64,000 nucleotides of DNA from positions 73,779 to 137,778 of the forward strand of contig NZ_JBFAAI010000023.1 in assembly GCF_040639655.1 (NCBI RefSeq), written 5' to 3'. Source of the stretch: Actinoplanes sp040639655. Its GTDB lineage: Bacteria > Actinomycetota > Actinomycetes > Mycobacteriales > Micromonosporaceae. Positions 8,876-17,639 of this stretch are shown here, in pieces (the first letter of the stretch is position 1; every line of letters begins with the position of its first letter). The position numbers were made by a program, and so were the translations under genes. The notes beneath the pieces were generated by a model, which saw only the letters and a list, made by a program, of their open reading frames with translations, was not told the origin of the DNA and made no database searches.

Positions 8876-11359
8876 ATGGCGCAACACAACCACCTCATCC
8901 CCGCACCGGAGACGGCGCTGCGAGACGAGCGCGACGACGCGCTGCGGACCGCGGCACGCCTGCGTGCGGTCCTGGAGTGCGCCCAGGACGCGTTCGTGTC
9001 GATGGACGGCCGCGGCCGGATCACCGCCTGGAACCGGGCGGCCGAGCAACTGTTCGGGTGGCCGGCCGACGAGGCGATCGGGTCGCTCGCCACCGAGCTC
9101 ATGATCCCGCCGGCGCTGCGGGAGGCACACGATGCGGGCATGGCGCGGGTACGCCGGACCGGGGTCTCCGAGTTGGCCGGCCACCGGCTCGAGCTGACCG
9201 CTGTCGATCGCCAGGGCCGGGAGTTCCCGGTCGAGATGACCCTGCAGCTCCAGCACGAGCGCGGCGAACCGATCTATCACGCGTTCCTGCACGACATCAC
9301 GGCACGGACCACCGCCCGTGCGGAACTGCAACAGGAACGGGCCTTCCTCCAGGCATTGCTGAACAGCCTGGACACCGGGGTGGCGGCGTGCGGCAGCGAC
9401 GGGCGGCTGGCCCACTTCAACGCCGCGATGCGGGAGATCCACGGACAGGACCTGCAGCCGATCGAGGTGGAGTCCTGGGCGCAGATCTATCACCTGTACG
9501 CGGCCGACGGACGTACCCCGATGGAGTCGGCGGAGGTACCGCTGGCCCGTGCGTTCGCCGGGGAGACGGTGCAGCACGGGGAGGTGGTGGTGTGCGCGCC
9601 GGACCGGCCGCCGCGCCGCTTCCTCACCAACGCCCGGCCGATCGACACCGACGGGGGCCGGCGCCTCGGCGCGGTCGTCGCCATGCACGAGATCACCGAC
9701 GCCTACCGGGCCGAGATGCTGCGCCGCTGCCGGCACGCGGTCGCGCAGGCGCTGTCCGAGGCGGTCTCGGCGCGGGACGCCGCGATGGCCTCGGCCGCGG
9801 GCGTCGCCGCGGAGCTCGGCTGGGTGTGCGCCGAGTACTGGGAGGTCGACGAGGAAGGACATCGGATCGTACGGGCCGGGTCGTGGAGCCGGGCGGGCAT
9901 CGACCTGGCCGCGTTCACCGGTGCCGATCCGCTCTCCTTCCGCATCGGCCAGGGCGTGCCGGGGGCGGTCTGGGAGCGGGGCGCCGACATCTGGAGCAAC
10001 GATCTGCTCGGCGACCTCGCCGATCCGGGCCGGCTGTCGCTCGGGCACCGGCTGGGACTGCGCGCCGCGATCGGCATGCCGGTGTACTCCGGCACCCGGG
10101 TGGCCGGCGCTCTGGCGTTCTTCTCCGATACCCGGGTCCGCCGGGACGACGACATCCTGGCTGTACTGCGTGACATCGCGGCACAGGTGGGCCGGTTCGT
10201 GGAACGCCGCCGCGCCGAGGACCTGACCCTGGCGCTGGCCACCGCCCGGCGCGACTTCGACCGGGTGATCGATCTGGTCAACGACTGCGTCTGGAGTATC
10301 CGGTACGACCCGCCCGACCGCTGGCGGACGATGTACGTGAGCCCGGGTGAGAGCGGGGTGTTCGGCGGGCCGTTGCCGTCCGCGGACACTCTCGCCCACG
10401 TGATGGCCGAGCACATCCACCCCGACGACCTGCCGCAGTTCCGGCACTATCACGACGAGGTGTCCGCCGGCCGGCCGGCCGAGTTCGAATCGCGGTTCGC
10501 CGGCTTCGACGGCGTCACCCGCTGGATCTGGTGCCGCGGGTTCCCCCGGTTCGAGAACGGCATCCTGTACGTCGACGGGATCGCCACCAATGTCACCGAA
10601 CGACGGGAGCTCGCCGACCGTCGGGAGGCGCTGCTCGCCCAGGAACAGGAGCAGGTACGCCGGTTGCGCGAACTGGACCGGATGAAGGACGAGCTGGTCG
10701 CGGTCGTCAGTCACGAGATGCGCAACCCGCTCGCGATCATCGCGGCGTACACCGACTCGTTGCTCGAGGAACCGGAGTTCGCCGGCCGGCCGGAGCTGGC
10801 CGCCATCGAACGCACCAGCGCCCACCTGGTGCACCTGGTCGAGGACCTGCTCGACCTGGCGAGGTTCGAGGCCGGACCGGCGCTGCTGGACCCCCGGCCG
10901 CTGCACCTGGACCGGCTGGTGCGTCAGGCCGTCGAGGAACACCGGATCACCGCCCAGGTGGAGCTGCTCACCGACATCGAGCCGCTGCCGATGGTCGCCG
11001 GCGAGGAGGCGCGGCTGCGGCAGGTGCTCGACAACCTGCTCTCCAACGCGATCAAGTACACGCCGGCCGGGGGGACCGTCACGGTCGGCGCGCGGGCCAC
11101 CGCCGACGCGGTGATCGTCGAGGTGACCGACACCGGCATCGGGATACCGGCCGAGCAGTATCCGAAGCTGTTCACGCGGTTCTTCCGGGCCAGCACCGCG
11201 GTGGAGCGCAAGATCAAGGGCACCGGACTGGGGCTGGCCGTCACCAGGGCGCTGGTCGAGGCGCACGGTGGCACCATCACCGCCGAGCCGGGGCCGGAGT
11301 GCGGCACCCGGTTCACCGTGCGGCTGCCCGCCCCCGGCACCACTCCGGCAAGCCCGTGA
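8876..11359 (+). CDS. Multi-PAS/GAF sensor histidine kinase
   Basis: 827 residues from ATG 8876. Order: PAS (about 27-140, with ITAWNRAAEQLFGW), PAS (about 150-265), GAF (about 285-440), PAS with PAC end (about 455-570), coiled linker, HisKA with the phospho-accepting His in VSHEMRNPLAII (about H613) and a HATPase_c domain with DNLLSNAIKYTP, DTGIGIP and KGTGLGLAVT boxes. No membrane segment is apparent, so this is a cytoplasmic sensor, perhaps of redox, light or small ligands through its PAS/GAF modules. No response regulator gene is adjacent, so it is an orphan kinase here. Confidence 0.92.
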   Translation: MAQHNHLIPAPETALRDERDDALRTAARLRAVLECAQDAFVSMDGRGRITAWNRAAEQLFGWPADEAIGSLATELMIPPALREAHDAGMARVRRTGVSELAGHRLELTAVDRQGREFPVEMTLQLQHERGEPIYHAFLHDITARTTARAELQQERAFLQALLNSLDTGVAACGSDGRLAHFNAAMREIHGQDLQPIEVESWAQIYHLYAADGRTPMESAEVPLARAFAGETVQHGEVVVCAPDRPPRRFLTNARPIDTDGGRRLGAVVAMHEITDAYRAEMLRRCRHAVAQALSEAVSARDAAMASAAGVAAELGWVCAEYWEVDEEGHRIVRAGSWSRAGIDLAAFTGADPLSFRIGQGVPGAVWERGADIWSNDLLGDLADPGRLSLGHRLGLRAAIGMPVYSGTRVAGALAFFSDTRVRRDDDILAVLRDIAAQVGRFVERRRAEDLTLALATARRDFDRVIDLVNDCVWSIRYDPPDRWRTMYVSPGESGVFGGPLPSADTLAHVMAEHIHPDDLPQFRHYHDEVSAGRPAEFESRFAGFDGVTRWIWCRGFPRFENGILYVDGIATNVTERRELADRREALLAQEQEQVRRLRELDRMKDELVAVVSHEMRNPLAIIAAYTDSLLEEPEFAGRPELAAIERTSAHLVHLVEDLLDLARFEAGPALLDPRPLHLDRLVRQAVEEHRITAQVELLTDIEPLPMVAGEEARLRQVLDNLLSNAIKYTPAGGTVTVGARATADAVIVEVTDTGIGIPAEQYPKLFTRFFRASTAVERKIKGTGLGLAVTRALVEAHGGTITAEPGPECGTRFTVRLPAPGTTPASP

Positions 11360-11376
11360 CCATGCCGGGCTCGGGC

Positions 11377-12186
11377 TCACATCGCGGCGTGGCCGTGACG
11401 CCAGTAGCCGATGAAGTCGATCTGCTGCTTGGCCACCCCGCGGTCCTCGATCAGGTGCCGGCGTCCGCCGGTGACCAGCGCGGATTCGCCGACCAGGTAC
11501 GCGTAGACCGGGCCGGACGGCAGTTCGGCGGCCCGCAGCGTCTCCAGGGCGAGCCGGCCCGGCACCCCGGCCGGGTCGTCGCGGGCCACCCAGCGCAGGT
11601 CCACGCCCGGCGGCACCCGGAACTCCTGCCGGTCCTCGATGGACGGCAGCTCGACGATTGCCACGCCCTTGGCGTCGCCGGGCAGCGACTCGCAGACACC
11701 GGCGACGGCGGGCAGGCCGGTCTCGTCGGCGACCAGCAGCGTCCAGTCGTGCTCGGCCCTGGGGTGGTAGCCGACTCCCTGGTCGAGCAGGCCGGCCTGG
11801 TCGCCGGGGTTCGCGGCGAGAGCGAACGTGCTGGCCGGGCCGCTGTGTCCGTCGGCGTCCACGTGCACCACGAAGTCGACGTCGAGACCGTCCGGCCGGT
11901 ACGCCCGGACCGTGTAGTTGCGCACGTAGGGCCGCTTCGGCTTGGCGGTGGCGAGGTACTGGGCGTACCACAGGCCGGAGGTGCGGGTCGGCAGTTTCAG
12001 CGTGTCCTGGCCGGGGCGGGGCAGGAACAGCCGGAACCACTGATCGAAGCCGAGCGGGGTGAACTTGCCGAGCCCTTCGCCGCCGAAGGTCACCCGGACC
12101 ACGTTCGGCGAGATCCGTTCGGTCTTGGTGACCTCGAGCAGCAGAACATGGGGATCGACCGGCTTACGGATCTTGTAGTTCGCCAT
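11377..12186 (-). CDS. Siderophore-interacting protein (FAD-binding ferric reductase family)
   Basis: 269 residues starting MANYKIRK. The FAD-binding domain is shown by RNYTVRAYRPDGLDVDFVVH (about 89-108) and the loop GPASTFA; the C-terminal NAD(P)H-like domain has LLVADETGLPAVAGVCESL and ends with a YLVGESALVTGGRRHLIED-type segment followed by IGYWRHG, typical of SIP/ViuB proteins. These enzymes release iron from ferric siderophores by reduction in the cytoplasm. An iron box lies directly upstream, so expression should be iron-repressed. No siderophore biosynthesis or uptake genes are next to it. Confidence 0.93.
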   Translation of the reverse strand: MANYKIRKPVDPHVLLLEVTKTERISPNVVRVTFGGEGLGKFTPLGFDQWFRLFLPRPGQDTLKLPTRTSGLWYAQYLATAKPKRPYVRNYTVRAYRPDGLDVDFVVHVDADGHSGPASTFALAANPGDQAGLLDQGVGYHPRAEHDWTLLVADETGLPAVAGVCESLPGDAKGVAIVELPSIEDRQEFRVPPGVDLRWVARDDPAGVPGRLALETLRAAELPSGPVYAYLVGESALVTGGRRHLIEDRGVAKQQIDFIGYWRHGHAAM

Positions 12187-12188
12187 AG

Positions 12189-12207
12189 TTAGGTGAACCT
12201 AACCTAA
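12189..12207 (-). promoter_or_regulatory. Iron box (DtxR/IdeR/DmdR-type operator)
   Basis: The 19-bp sequence, read on the minus strand as TTAGGTTAGGTTCACCTAA, matches the known actinobacterial iron-box consensus TTAGGTTAGGCTAACCTAA at 17 of 19 positions. It ends two bases before the ATG of the siderophore-interacting protein, so it overlaps where a ribosome-binding site would be. Confidence 0.93.
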
Positions 12208-12390
12208 TGGCCCCACCCGGTCCATAGGCGGGCGTAACCGCCCTCCGCCGCCCTCCGCGGGCCGGAGACAGCGGTACGCGACAGCCGGGGGTCGAAGGCC
12301 GGGAGTGTGCCAAGCGTGCGTGCGGCGGTGCCGCCGGAAACAAACGGCGGTTAACGTTCGGGAGTCGGGGCGAGGATGGGCGGATGACTC

Positions 12391-13050
12391 ATGCGGATAC
12401 TTCTGGTGGAGGACGACCACCGGGTCGGAGCCGTCATGTCGTCGATGTTGCAGCGGAGGGGCTACGCCGTGGAGCACGCCGCCACCGCGACGGCCGCGCT
12501 CGAGGCCGCGCCCTGCGACCTGGTGCTGCTCGACCTGAATCTGCCGGACGGTGACGGGCTGGACGTCTGCCGGGCCCTGCGGTCCCGCAACGAGAATCTC
12601 GGGATCATCGCGGTGACCGCCCGCGGCGAGGAACGGGACCGGGTGACCGGGTTGCGGGTCGGTGCCGACGACTACGTGGTGAAGCCGTTCTCGATGGCCG
12701 AGCTGCAGGCGCGCATCGAGGCGCTGCTGCGGCGGACGGTCCGGCAGAGCCCGGTGGCCGCCGGGATCATCGAGGCGGGGCCGATCCGGATCGACCCGGC
12801 AGCGCGGACCGTCTCCGTCGAGGGCGAGCCGAAGACGCTGACCCGCAAGGAGTTCGACATTCTCGCGTCGCTGGCGCGGCAGCCGGGGGTGGCGATGACC
12901 CGGGAGCGGATCATGCTCGATGTCTGGCAGACCACCTGGTCGGGCAAGCACACGCTGGAGGTCCACGTGGCCTCGCTGCGGGCCAAGCTGGGCGATCCCG
13001 GGCTGGTGGAGACCGTCCGCGGCGTCGGATACCGTTTGCGCACCACATGA
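12391..13050 (+). CDS. OmpR/PhoB-family response regulator
   Basis: 219 residues. The receiver domain begins MRILLVEDDHRVGAVM (acidic pocket DD at 8-9), has the phospho-acceptor Asp in LVLLDLNLPDGDG (about D49), the Thr in IIAVTARGEE and the Lys in VVKPF. The C-terminal winged helix includes LTRKEFDILASLARQPG, WSGKHTLEVHVASLRAKLG and ends with GVGYRL, the normal end of this family. It lies 15 bases upstream of a histidine kinase gene, with which it forms a two-component pair. Likely target: the neighbouring TAXI lipoprotein gene or itself; that is inference. Confidence 0.95.
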   Translation: MRILLVEDDHRVGAVMSSMLQRRGYAVEHAATATAALEAAPCDLVLLDLNLPDGDGLDVCRALRSRNENLGIIAVTARGEERDRVTGLRVGADDYVVKPFSMAELQARIEALLRRTVRQSPVAAGIIEAGPIRIDPAARTVSVEGEPKTLTRKEFDILASLARQPGVAMTRERIMLDVWQTTWSGKHTLEVHVASLRAKLGDPGLVETVRGVGYRLRTT

Positions 13051-13065
13051 GCAACGGGAGACGGC

Positions 13066-14424
13066 GTGCGCAGGCGGCTGGTGATCACCTACCTGCTGCT
13101 GCTGTGCATGGTGCTGCTCGCGCTGGAGATCCCGCTCGCCTTGACCGTCGCCAGCCGGGAGACCGACGGGGCCGTCGCTGACCGGATGGCCGACGCGACC
13201 CGGTTCGCGTCACTGGCGGCTCCGGCCGTCCGCAGCGGCGACATGGACGCGCTGAACGACGAGTTGCGCCGCTACTCGGAGCTCTACGGCATCGGTGTGC
13301 TGCTGTTCGATCAGGATCAGGTGGTGCTCAGCGCGTTCGGCACCCGCCCGGCGTCGCCGGTGGTCGCGGTACGCGGGGCGCTGGCCGGACATCAGGTGAG
13401 TTCGCCGGCCACGCTGTGGCCGTGGGTACGCGAGCCGCTGACGGTGGCGGTGCCGATCAGTGACGGCGGCGCGGTGCTGGGTGTGGTGCTGACCGTGTCG
13501 CCGACCGACCGGAGCCGCCGGGACGTGCTGGTCGTGTGGCTGGCGCTGACGCTGGTCGGGGTCCTGGCGGTGGCGGCCTGCCTGACGACGGCGGACCGGC
13601 TGGCGAGCTGGGTGCTGCGGCCGGTGACCCGGCTGGACTCGGCCGCCCACGAGATCGCCGAGGGGGACAGCGCGGCGCGGGTGGTACCGGGGCTGGGCCC
13701 GCCGGAGCTGCGCCGGCTGTCGGCGAGTTTCAACGAGATGGCCGACGCGGTGGCCGAGGCGATGGAGCGCCAGCGGTCGTTCGTCGCGCACGCCAGCCAC
13801 CAGCTGCGCAACCCGCTGACCGTGCTGCGGCTGCGGATCGAGGATCTGGGTAGCCGCCTCGACGACGAGGAGCTGCGTTCCGAGCACGAATTCGCACTTG
13901 AGGAGACCGACCGGCTGGCCGACGTGCTGGACGGGCTGCTGTCGCTGGCCCGGGCCGAGCGCGGCCGGCACCAGGTGGAGATCGCCGACGCGACGGCGCT
14001 GACCGCGGACCGGGTGAAGGCATGGCAGCCGCTGGCCGACCGGCGGGACGTCGCCCTGGTCGCCGAGCTGCCGGACGGCCCGCTGCCGGCCCGGCTGGTG
14101 GCCACCGCGCTGGATCAGGCGCTTGATGCGCTGATCGACAACGCGCTGAAATTCACCCCGGCCGGCGGCCGGGTGGTGGTCCGGTTGCGGTCGGTGGACG
14201 GCGACGCCGAGGTGTCGGTACGCGACACCGGCCCCGGCATGACCGAGGAGCAGTGCCGGCAGGCCACCGAACGGTTCTGGCGGGCCCCGGACGCGCAGAA
14301 CGTGGACGGCGCCGGCCTGGGCCTGTCCATCGTGGCGGTGCTGGTGGAGGCGTCCGACGGCCGGTTCACGCTGACTCCGGCGGACACCGGCGGCCTGGCC
14401 GCGACGATCCGGTTCAGGGCTTGA
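13066..14424 (+). CDS. Membrane sensor histidine kinase, partner of upstream regulator
   Basis: 452 residues from GTG 13066, preceded by GGGAG. TM1 (about 4-26), an extracytoplasmic loop of about 120 residues, TM2 (about 150-172, VVWLALTLVGVLAVAACLTT), a HAMP domain (VLRPVTRLDSAAHEIAEGD), HisKA with the His in VAHASHQLRNPLTVL and HATPase_c with DNALKFTP, DTGPGM and GAGLGLSIV. The SHQLRNPL H-box is common in actinobacterial kinases of the CutS/TcrY type. It overlaps the convergent TAXI gene by 11 bases at the 3' ends, so collision of transcription is possible. Confidence 0.94.
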   Translation: MRRRLVITYLLLLCMVLLALEIPLALTVASRETDGAVADRMADATRFASLAAPAVRSGDMDALNDELRRYSELYGIGVLLFDQDQVVLSAFGTRPASPVVAVRGALAGHQVSSPATLWPWVREPLTVAVPISDGGAVLGVVLTVSPTDRSRRDVLVVWLALTLVGVLAVAACLTTADRLASWVLRPVTRLDSAAHEIAEGDSAARVVPGLGPPELRRLSASFNEMADAVAEAMERQRSFVAHASHQLRNPLTVLRLRIEDLGSRLDDEELRSEHEFALEETDRLADVLDGLLSLARAERGRHQVEIADATALTADRVKAWQPLADRRDVALVAELPDGPLPARLVATALDQALDALIDNALKFTPAGGRVVVRLRSVDGDAEVSVRDTGPGMTEEQCRQATERFWRAPDAQNVDGAGLGLSIVAVLVEASDGRFTLTPADTGGLAATIRFRA

Positions 14425-15343
14425 CGGACTTGTAGTAGCGGGCCGCACCCGGATGCAGCGGCACCGGCAGGGTGGAGATCGCGGCCCGCAGTTCGAGCCG
14501 TTCGGCGGCCGGGTGTGCGGCGGCCAGCTCCCCGCGGCGTTCCAGCAGCAGCCGGGTCAGGTCGTAGGCGAGGTCCTCGGGCATGTTGGCGGAGACGACG
14601 AGGAGGTTCGGCACGGCCACCGTCGCGACCGGCGGCAGGGAGTACGCCGAGGTCGGCACATCCCGGACCGCGTACACGTCGCCGTAGTCGTCGCGTAGTT
14701 CGCCGGCCCAGTCGGACAGGTCGACGATGCGGATGCCGACCTCGGCACCGAGCTGTTTGATGCCGCTGACCGGCAGGCCGCCGGAGAAGAAGAAGGCGTC
14801 GATCGCACCGCGTTCCAAGGCCACGATCGAGTCGTCGAGGCTGAGTTCACGCCGCTGGACGTCGTCGGACATGCCGGCCACGGAGAGCAACCGCCCGACG
14901 GTGACGGTGGTGCCGGAGCCGCGGGCGCCGACCGAGACGCGCCGGCCGTCGAGGTCGGTCAGGTCGTCGATGGTGCTGTCCGACCTGACCACGAGATGCA
15001 GCAGGTCGTCGTAGACGCGGGCGAGCGCCACCAGCGACGCCGCCGGTTCACCGCCGGTGACGAGCACGTCGGCCTGCGCGAACCCGACCTCGGCGGCGCC
15101 GCGCGCGACCAGTTCCATGTTCTCGGCCGAGGCCGCGGTGGCCAGGACGGTGGCGTCGGTGGCGGGCAGTTCGCGTTCGATGATTTCGCCCATGGCGGTG
15201 CCGATGGCGTAGTACACGGCGGTGGGGCTGCCGGTCGCGATCCGCACCTGACGCTTCTCCGCAGTCCCGTCAGTACAGCCCGTGACGATCAGCAGCAGGG
15301 CCAGCCCGGCGATTGCCATACGGCTGCTCAAAAGGGTCACCAC
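14414..15343 (-). CDS. TAXI-family TRAP transporter solute-binding lipoprotein
   Basis: 309 residues from GTG 15343, chosen for GGGGA upstream and because it gives a proper lipoprotein signal: an arginine, a hydrophobic core AIAGLALLLIV and the lipobox VTGC with Cys at about residue 23. The mature part starts QVRIATGSPTAVYYAIGTAMGEII, the signature of TAXI (TRAP-associated extracytoplasmic immunogenic) binding proteins, and continues with the typical VGFAQADV and VSVGARGSGTTVTVGRLL segments. The family binds small organic acids such as glutamate. The TRAP membrane genes (fused DctQM) are not in the neighbourhood. It may instead serve as a sensor input for the convergent two-component system; this is inference. 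Confidence 0.9.
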   Translation of the reverse strand: MVTLLSSRMAIAGLALLLIVTGCTDGTAEKRQVRIATGSPTAVYYAIGTAMGEIIERELPATDATVLATAASAENMELVARGAAEVGFAQADVLVTGGEPAASLVALARVYDDLLHLVVRSDSTIDDLTDLDGRRVSVGARGSGTTVTVGRLLSVAGMSDDVQRRELSLDDSIVALERGAIDAFFFSGGLPVSGIKQLGAEVGIRIVDLSDWAGELRDDYGDVYAVRDVPTSAYSLPPVATVAVPNLLVVSANMPEDLAYDLTRLLLERRGELAAAHPAAERLELRAAISTLPVPLHPGAARYYKSVKP

Positions 15344-15459
15344 TGATCCCCACGCGGGACGGCCCGGTCCGCGCAAGTTTCCCTCAAGTCTGCTCCAGCG
15401 CAGTACCGGCCGAACGGCCCATGGGTCACCGTGACGTAAGTAACGGGAGGGAGATGCCG

Positions 15460-16107
15460 ATGGACCCGACTTCGATTCGTCCGGTCGTCCTGGCCGACGC
15501 ACTGCCCAGTGCGTTCGAGTCGGCATGCCTGGTCGAGTGTGTGGACAGCTCCCGGCCCCAGCGGCAGCAGCTTCCCGCGCCGGTTCCGCGGTCCGGCGAG
15601 GCGCTCGCCGAGTTCGACCGGGAGGACGCCGCGGACCGGCTGGTCTATCTGCTGGACGGTCTCGGTTGCGAGGCGGCGCGCGAGGTACGGATCGGGGGCG
15701 GGCGCCGCCGTTATGAGGTGCAGCGCGTTGTCGTACCGGAGGCGCAGCGTCTCGCAACCAGCCGGATGCTGGCGGCGGCCTGGCGGCAGGGCCGTCAGGC
15801 GCTGCTGGGCACCGAGCAGCTCGGTGCGTCCTCCCCGCGGCACGTGCAGCGGCTCACCCTGGCGCAGGCCGCCTGGCGGGCCGCCCTGCTCGCGGCCGGT
15901 CAGCGGCGGCGCGGCCATCTGCTCTGGGTGACCTTGCGTGATCAGGAGATCGCGGCGGTGCTGGTTCGTGCGGCACGGCTGCTGGGAGTGACCGCCGAGG
16001 TGGCGCGGCGTCCCGGCTGTCTCGTCGTGGCGGTCGCCGCCGAGGAGGCCGCCGCGTTGCCGGCGACCCCGCCCCGGCTGAGGTTGCGCGCCGGCGCTGT
16101 CACTTAG
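15460..16107 (+). CDS. WhiA-like LAGLIDADG-fold protein lacking the HTH domain
   Basis: 215 residues from ATG 15460 (GGGAGG nine bases upstream; ATG 15454 is too close). The segment AAWRAALLAAGQRRRGHLLWVTLRDQE followed by AAVLVRAARLLGVTAEVARRPG lines up in order and spacing with the second half of the WhiA LAGLIDADG domain as I know it ([35 protein letters not shown]). The earlier ADRLVYLLDGLGCEAAREVRIGGGRRRYEVQ resembles the first half. The protein stops soon after, so the C-terminal helix-turn-helix of WhiA is absent. WhiA is a sporulation and division regulator; this shortened form has no assigned role. The assignment rests on remembered family sequence. Confidence 0.6.
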   Translation: MDPTSIRPVVLADALPSAFESACLVECVDSSRPQRQQLPAPVPRSGEALAEFDREDAADRLVYLLDGLGCEAAREVRIGGGRRRYEVQRVVVPEAQRLATSRMLAAAWRQGRQALLGTEQLGASSPRHVQRLTLAQAAWRAALLAAGQRRRGHLLWVTLRDQEIAAVLVRAARLLGVTAEVARRPGCLVVAVAAEEAAALPATPPRLRLRAGAVT

Positions 16108-16127
16108 CGCCGGTATCGCAGGCGCTA
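16105..16127. terminator. Hairpin formed by the two convergent stop codons
   Basis: TAGCGCC (16105-16111) pairs with GGCGCTA (16121-16127). The stem base is the TAG of the WhiA-like gene on one side and the TAG of the GH13 gene on the other. Nine-base loop. Confidence 0.55.
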
Positions 16128-17597
16128 GGCCGGTTCGACGGCGATGATGTGGGCGGCCCACGGCGCCAGCTCCACATAGAGGCCGTCGCCGGCCAGCTCG
16201 TCGCCGTCGCGGTCGAAGACCCGGCCGTCCAGCAGGTCGGTGAGTTCCCAGGACCGCCCGTTCAGGCCGGGCCAGGGCAGTGTGACGCGGGCCTGGGCAG
16301 GCTGGTCACCGAAGTTGACGACGACCAGGTGACGGGTGGTGCCCTCGTGCCACGACCAGGCCACGACGTCACGGTGCGACGGGTTGTCCGGCCAGCCATG
16401 GGTGTCGAGCAGCCGCCACTCGCCGCGGCGCACCCCGGCGGCGACGGCCAGCAGCCGGCGGTGGAACGCGCGCAGGTCGAGGTCGGCCGGTTCGTCGGGG
16501 TAACGACCGAGAAAGACCGACAGGTGGGTACGGCGGCCCTCGAACTGCCCGTCGTGCCAGAGGGTGGCTCCGGGCAGGGTGGCGACAGCCACCGCGGCGG
16601 CCCGGTCGCGGCCGCCGGGCATGCTGGCGGCGGCACGCGGCTCGTCGTGGTTCTCGGTGAAGCGCAGCAGCCCGTCCTGGTAACCGCGGTCGGCGACCAG
16701 GTGTTTGCGCAGCGACTCGGCGCCCTCGTGGGTGAGCCGGTCGTAGAGGCGCTTGTCGTAGCAGAAGTCGAACCCCTGCCGCTGCAGCATCCACTCGGTG
16801 TCCCAGTACGCCTCGGCGATCAGCACGAGGCCGGGGTGGGCCTCCTTCACCCGCTCGATGATCGGCGGCCAGAACTCGCCGGACGGGGCAGGGCCGGCGT
16901 GCGCGCCCCAGGTGCCGGCGAAGATGTCGTTGGTGACCAGCATCGCCATGTCGCAGCGGACGCCGTCGCACTGCTCGGCGATCCAGGTCAGGGTGGCGAC
17001 GGTGGCCTCCCGCAGGCCCGGGTCGAACGCGTTGAGCTGGGCGACGTCCGGCCACGGCGGGAAGTAGGGGTCGCGGCCGAACGCCAGGATGCGGCCGGCC
17101 GCCTCGAACCAGCCGCCCGGGTCGGCGGCCAGGTCGGCGGGGCTGCCCTGGATGAACCAGTTCGGGTGGTCGACGGTCGCCGGGTGGTCGGGGGCCACGT
17201 GGTTGGGCACGTAGTCGAGGATCAGCTTGAGCCCGCGCCGGTTCAGCTCGGCGCGGGCCGTCGCCAGGCCCTCCGGTCCGCCGAGCCGGTCGTCGGCCCG
17301 GTACCGGCGCACGCAGTACGGCGAGCCGACGATGTCCGGGCCGGCCAGGTCGGGCAGCGCGGCGCGGAAGGCCCGCTGCAGCGACGCGTTCTCCCGGGCC
17401 ACCGCCAGTCCGGCCGGGCTGCGCTCCCAGACGCCCATCAGCCAGACCGCGTCCAGGCCCGGTGCGGCGACCTCGTCCCACACCTCGCCGGGCACGTTCG
17501 CGAGGGTCACCGGGCGGGCGTACCGCCGGCTCAGCCCGGCCAGCCACGGCCACGTGCCGATCTCGTAGATCACCGGCGCCGTCGGCCACCCGGTCAT
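16125..17597 (-). CDS. Alpha-amylase-family glycoside hydrolase (GH13)
   Basis: 490 residues. Catalytic triad visible: nucleophile in DGVRCDMAML (D216), acid/base in LIAEAYWD (E262), and the transition-state Asp in FTENHDEPRA (D318). Conserved region I is LILDYVPNHVAPDHP. No signal peptide, so it is probably cytoplasmic. The C-terminal beta domain ends HLVVVNFGDQPAQARV. The overall form, with an early VWLMGVWERS segment and few loops, resembles cytoplasmic GH13 enzymes acting on small glucosides or storage glucan; exact activity (amylase, glucosidase, transferase) cannot be told. A small secreted peptide gene is directly upstream on the same strand, 42 bases away. Confidence 0.9.
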   Translation of the reverse strand: MTGWPTAPVIYEIGTWPWLAGLSRRYARPVTLANVPGEVWDEVAAPGLDAVWLMGVWERSPAGLAVARENASLQRAFRAALPDLAGPDIVGSPYCVRRYRADDRLGGPEGLATARAELNRRGLKLILDYVPNHVAPDHPATVDHPNWFIQGSPADLAADPGGWFEAAGRILAFGRDPYFPPWPDVAQLNAFDPGLREATVATLTWIAEQCDGVRCDMAMLVTNDIFAGTWGAHAGPAPSGEFWPPIIERVKEAHPGLVLIAEAYWDTEWMLQRQGFDFCYDKRLYDRLTHEGAESLRKHLVADRGYQDGLLRFTENHDEPRAAASMPGGRDRAAAVAVATLPGATLWHDGQFEGRRTHLSVFLGRYPDEPADLDLRAFHRRLLAVAAGVRRGEWRLLDTHGWPDNPSHRDVVAWSWHEGTTRHLVVVNFGDQPAQARVTLPWPGLNGRSWELTDLLDGRVFDRDGDELAGDGLYVELAPWAAHIIAVEPA

Positions 17598-17639
17598 TGA
17601 TGCCCCCCTCTGGTACGTCCTCCCATGCTAAGCGGGAGA

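Noticed and set aside
8840..12040. 1066-residue open frame on the minus strand
   Set aside because: It is the complement of the multi-PAS kinase and the siderophore protein regions, rich in Arg/Gly/Pro/His without domains; a typical high-GC shadow frame.
12265..12275. Possible fourth copy of the dispersed hairpin
   Set aside because: Only one arm (GAGACAGCGGT) is present and no partner arm is found nearby, so it is noted as a half-site only.
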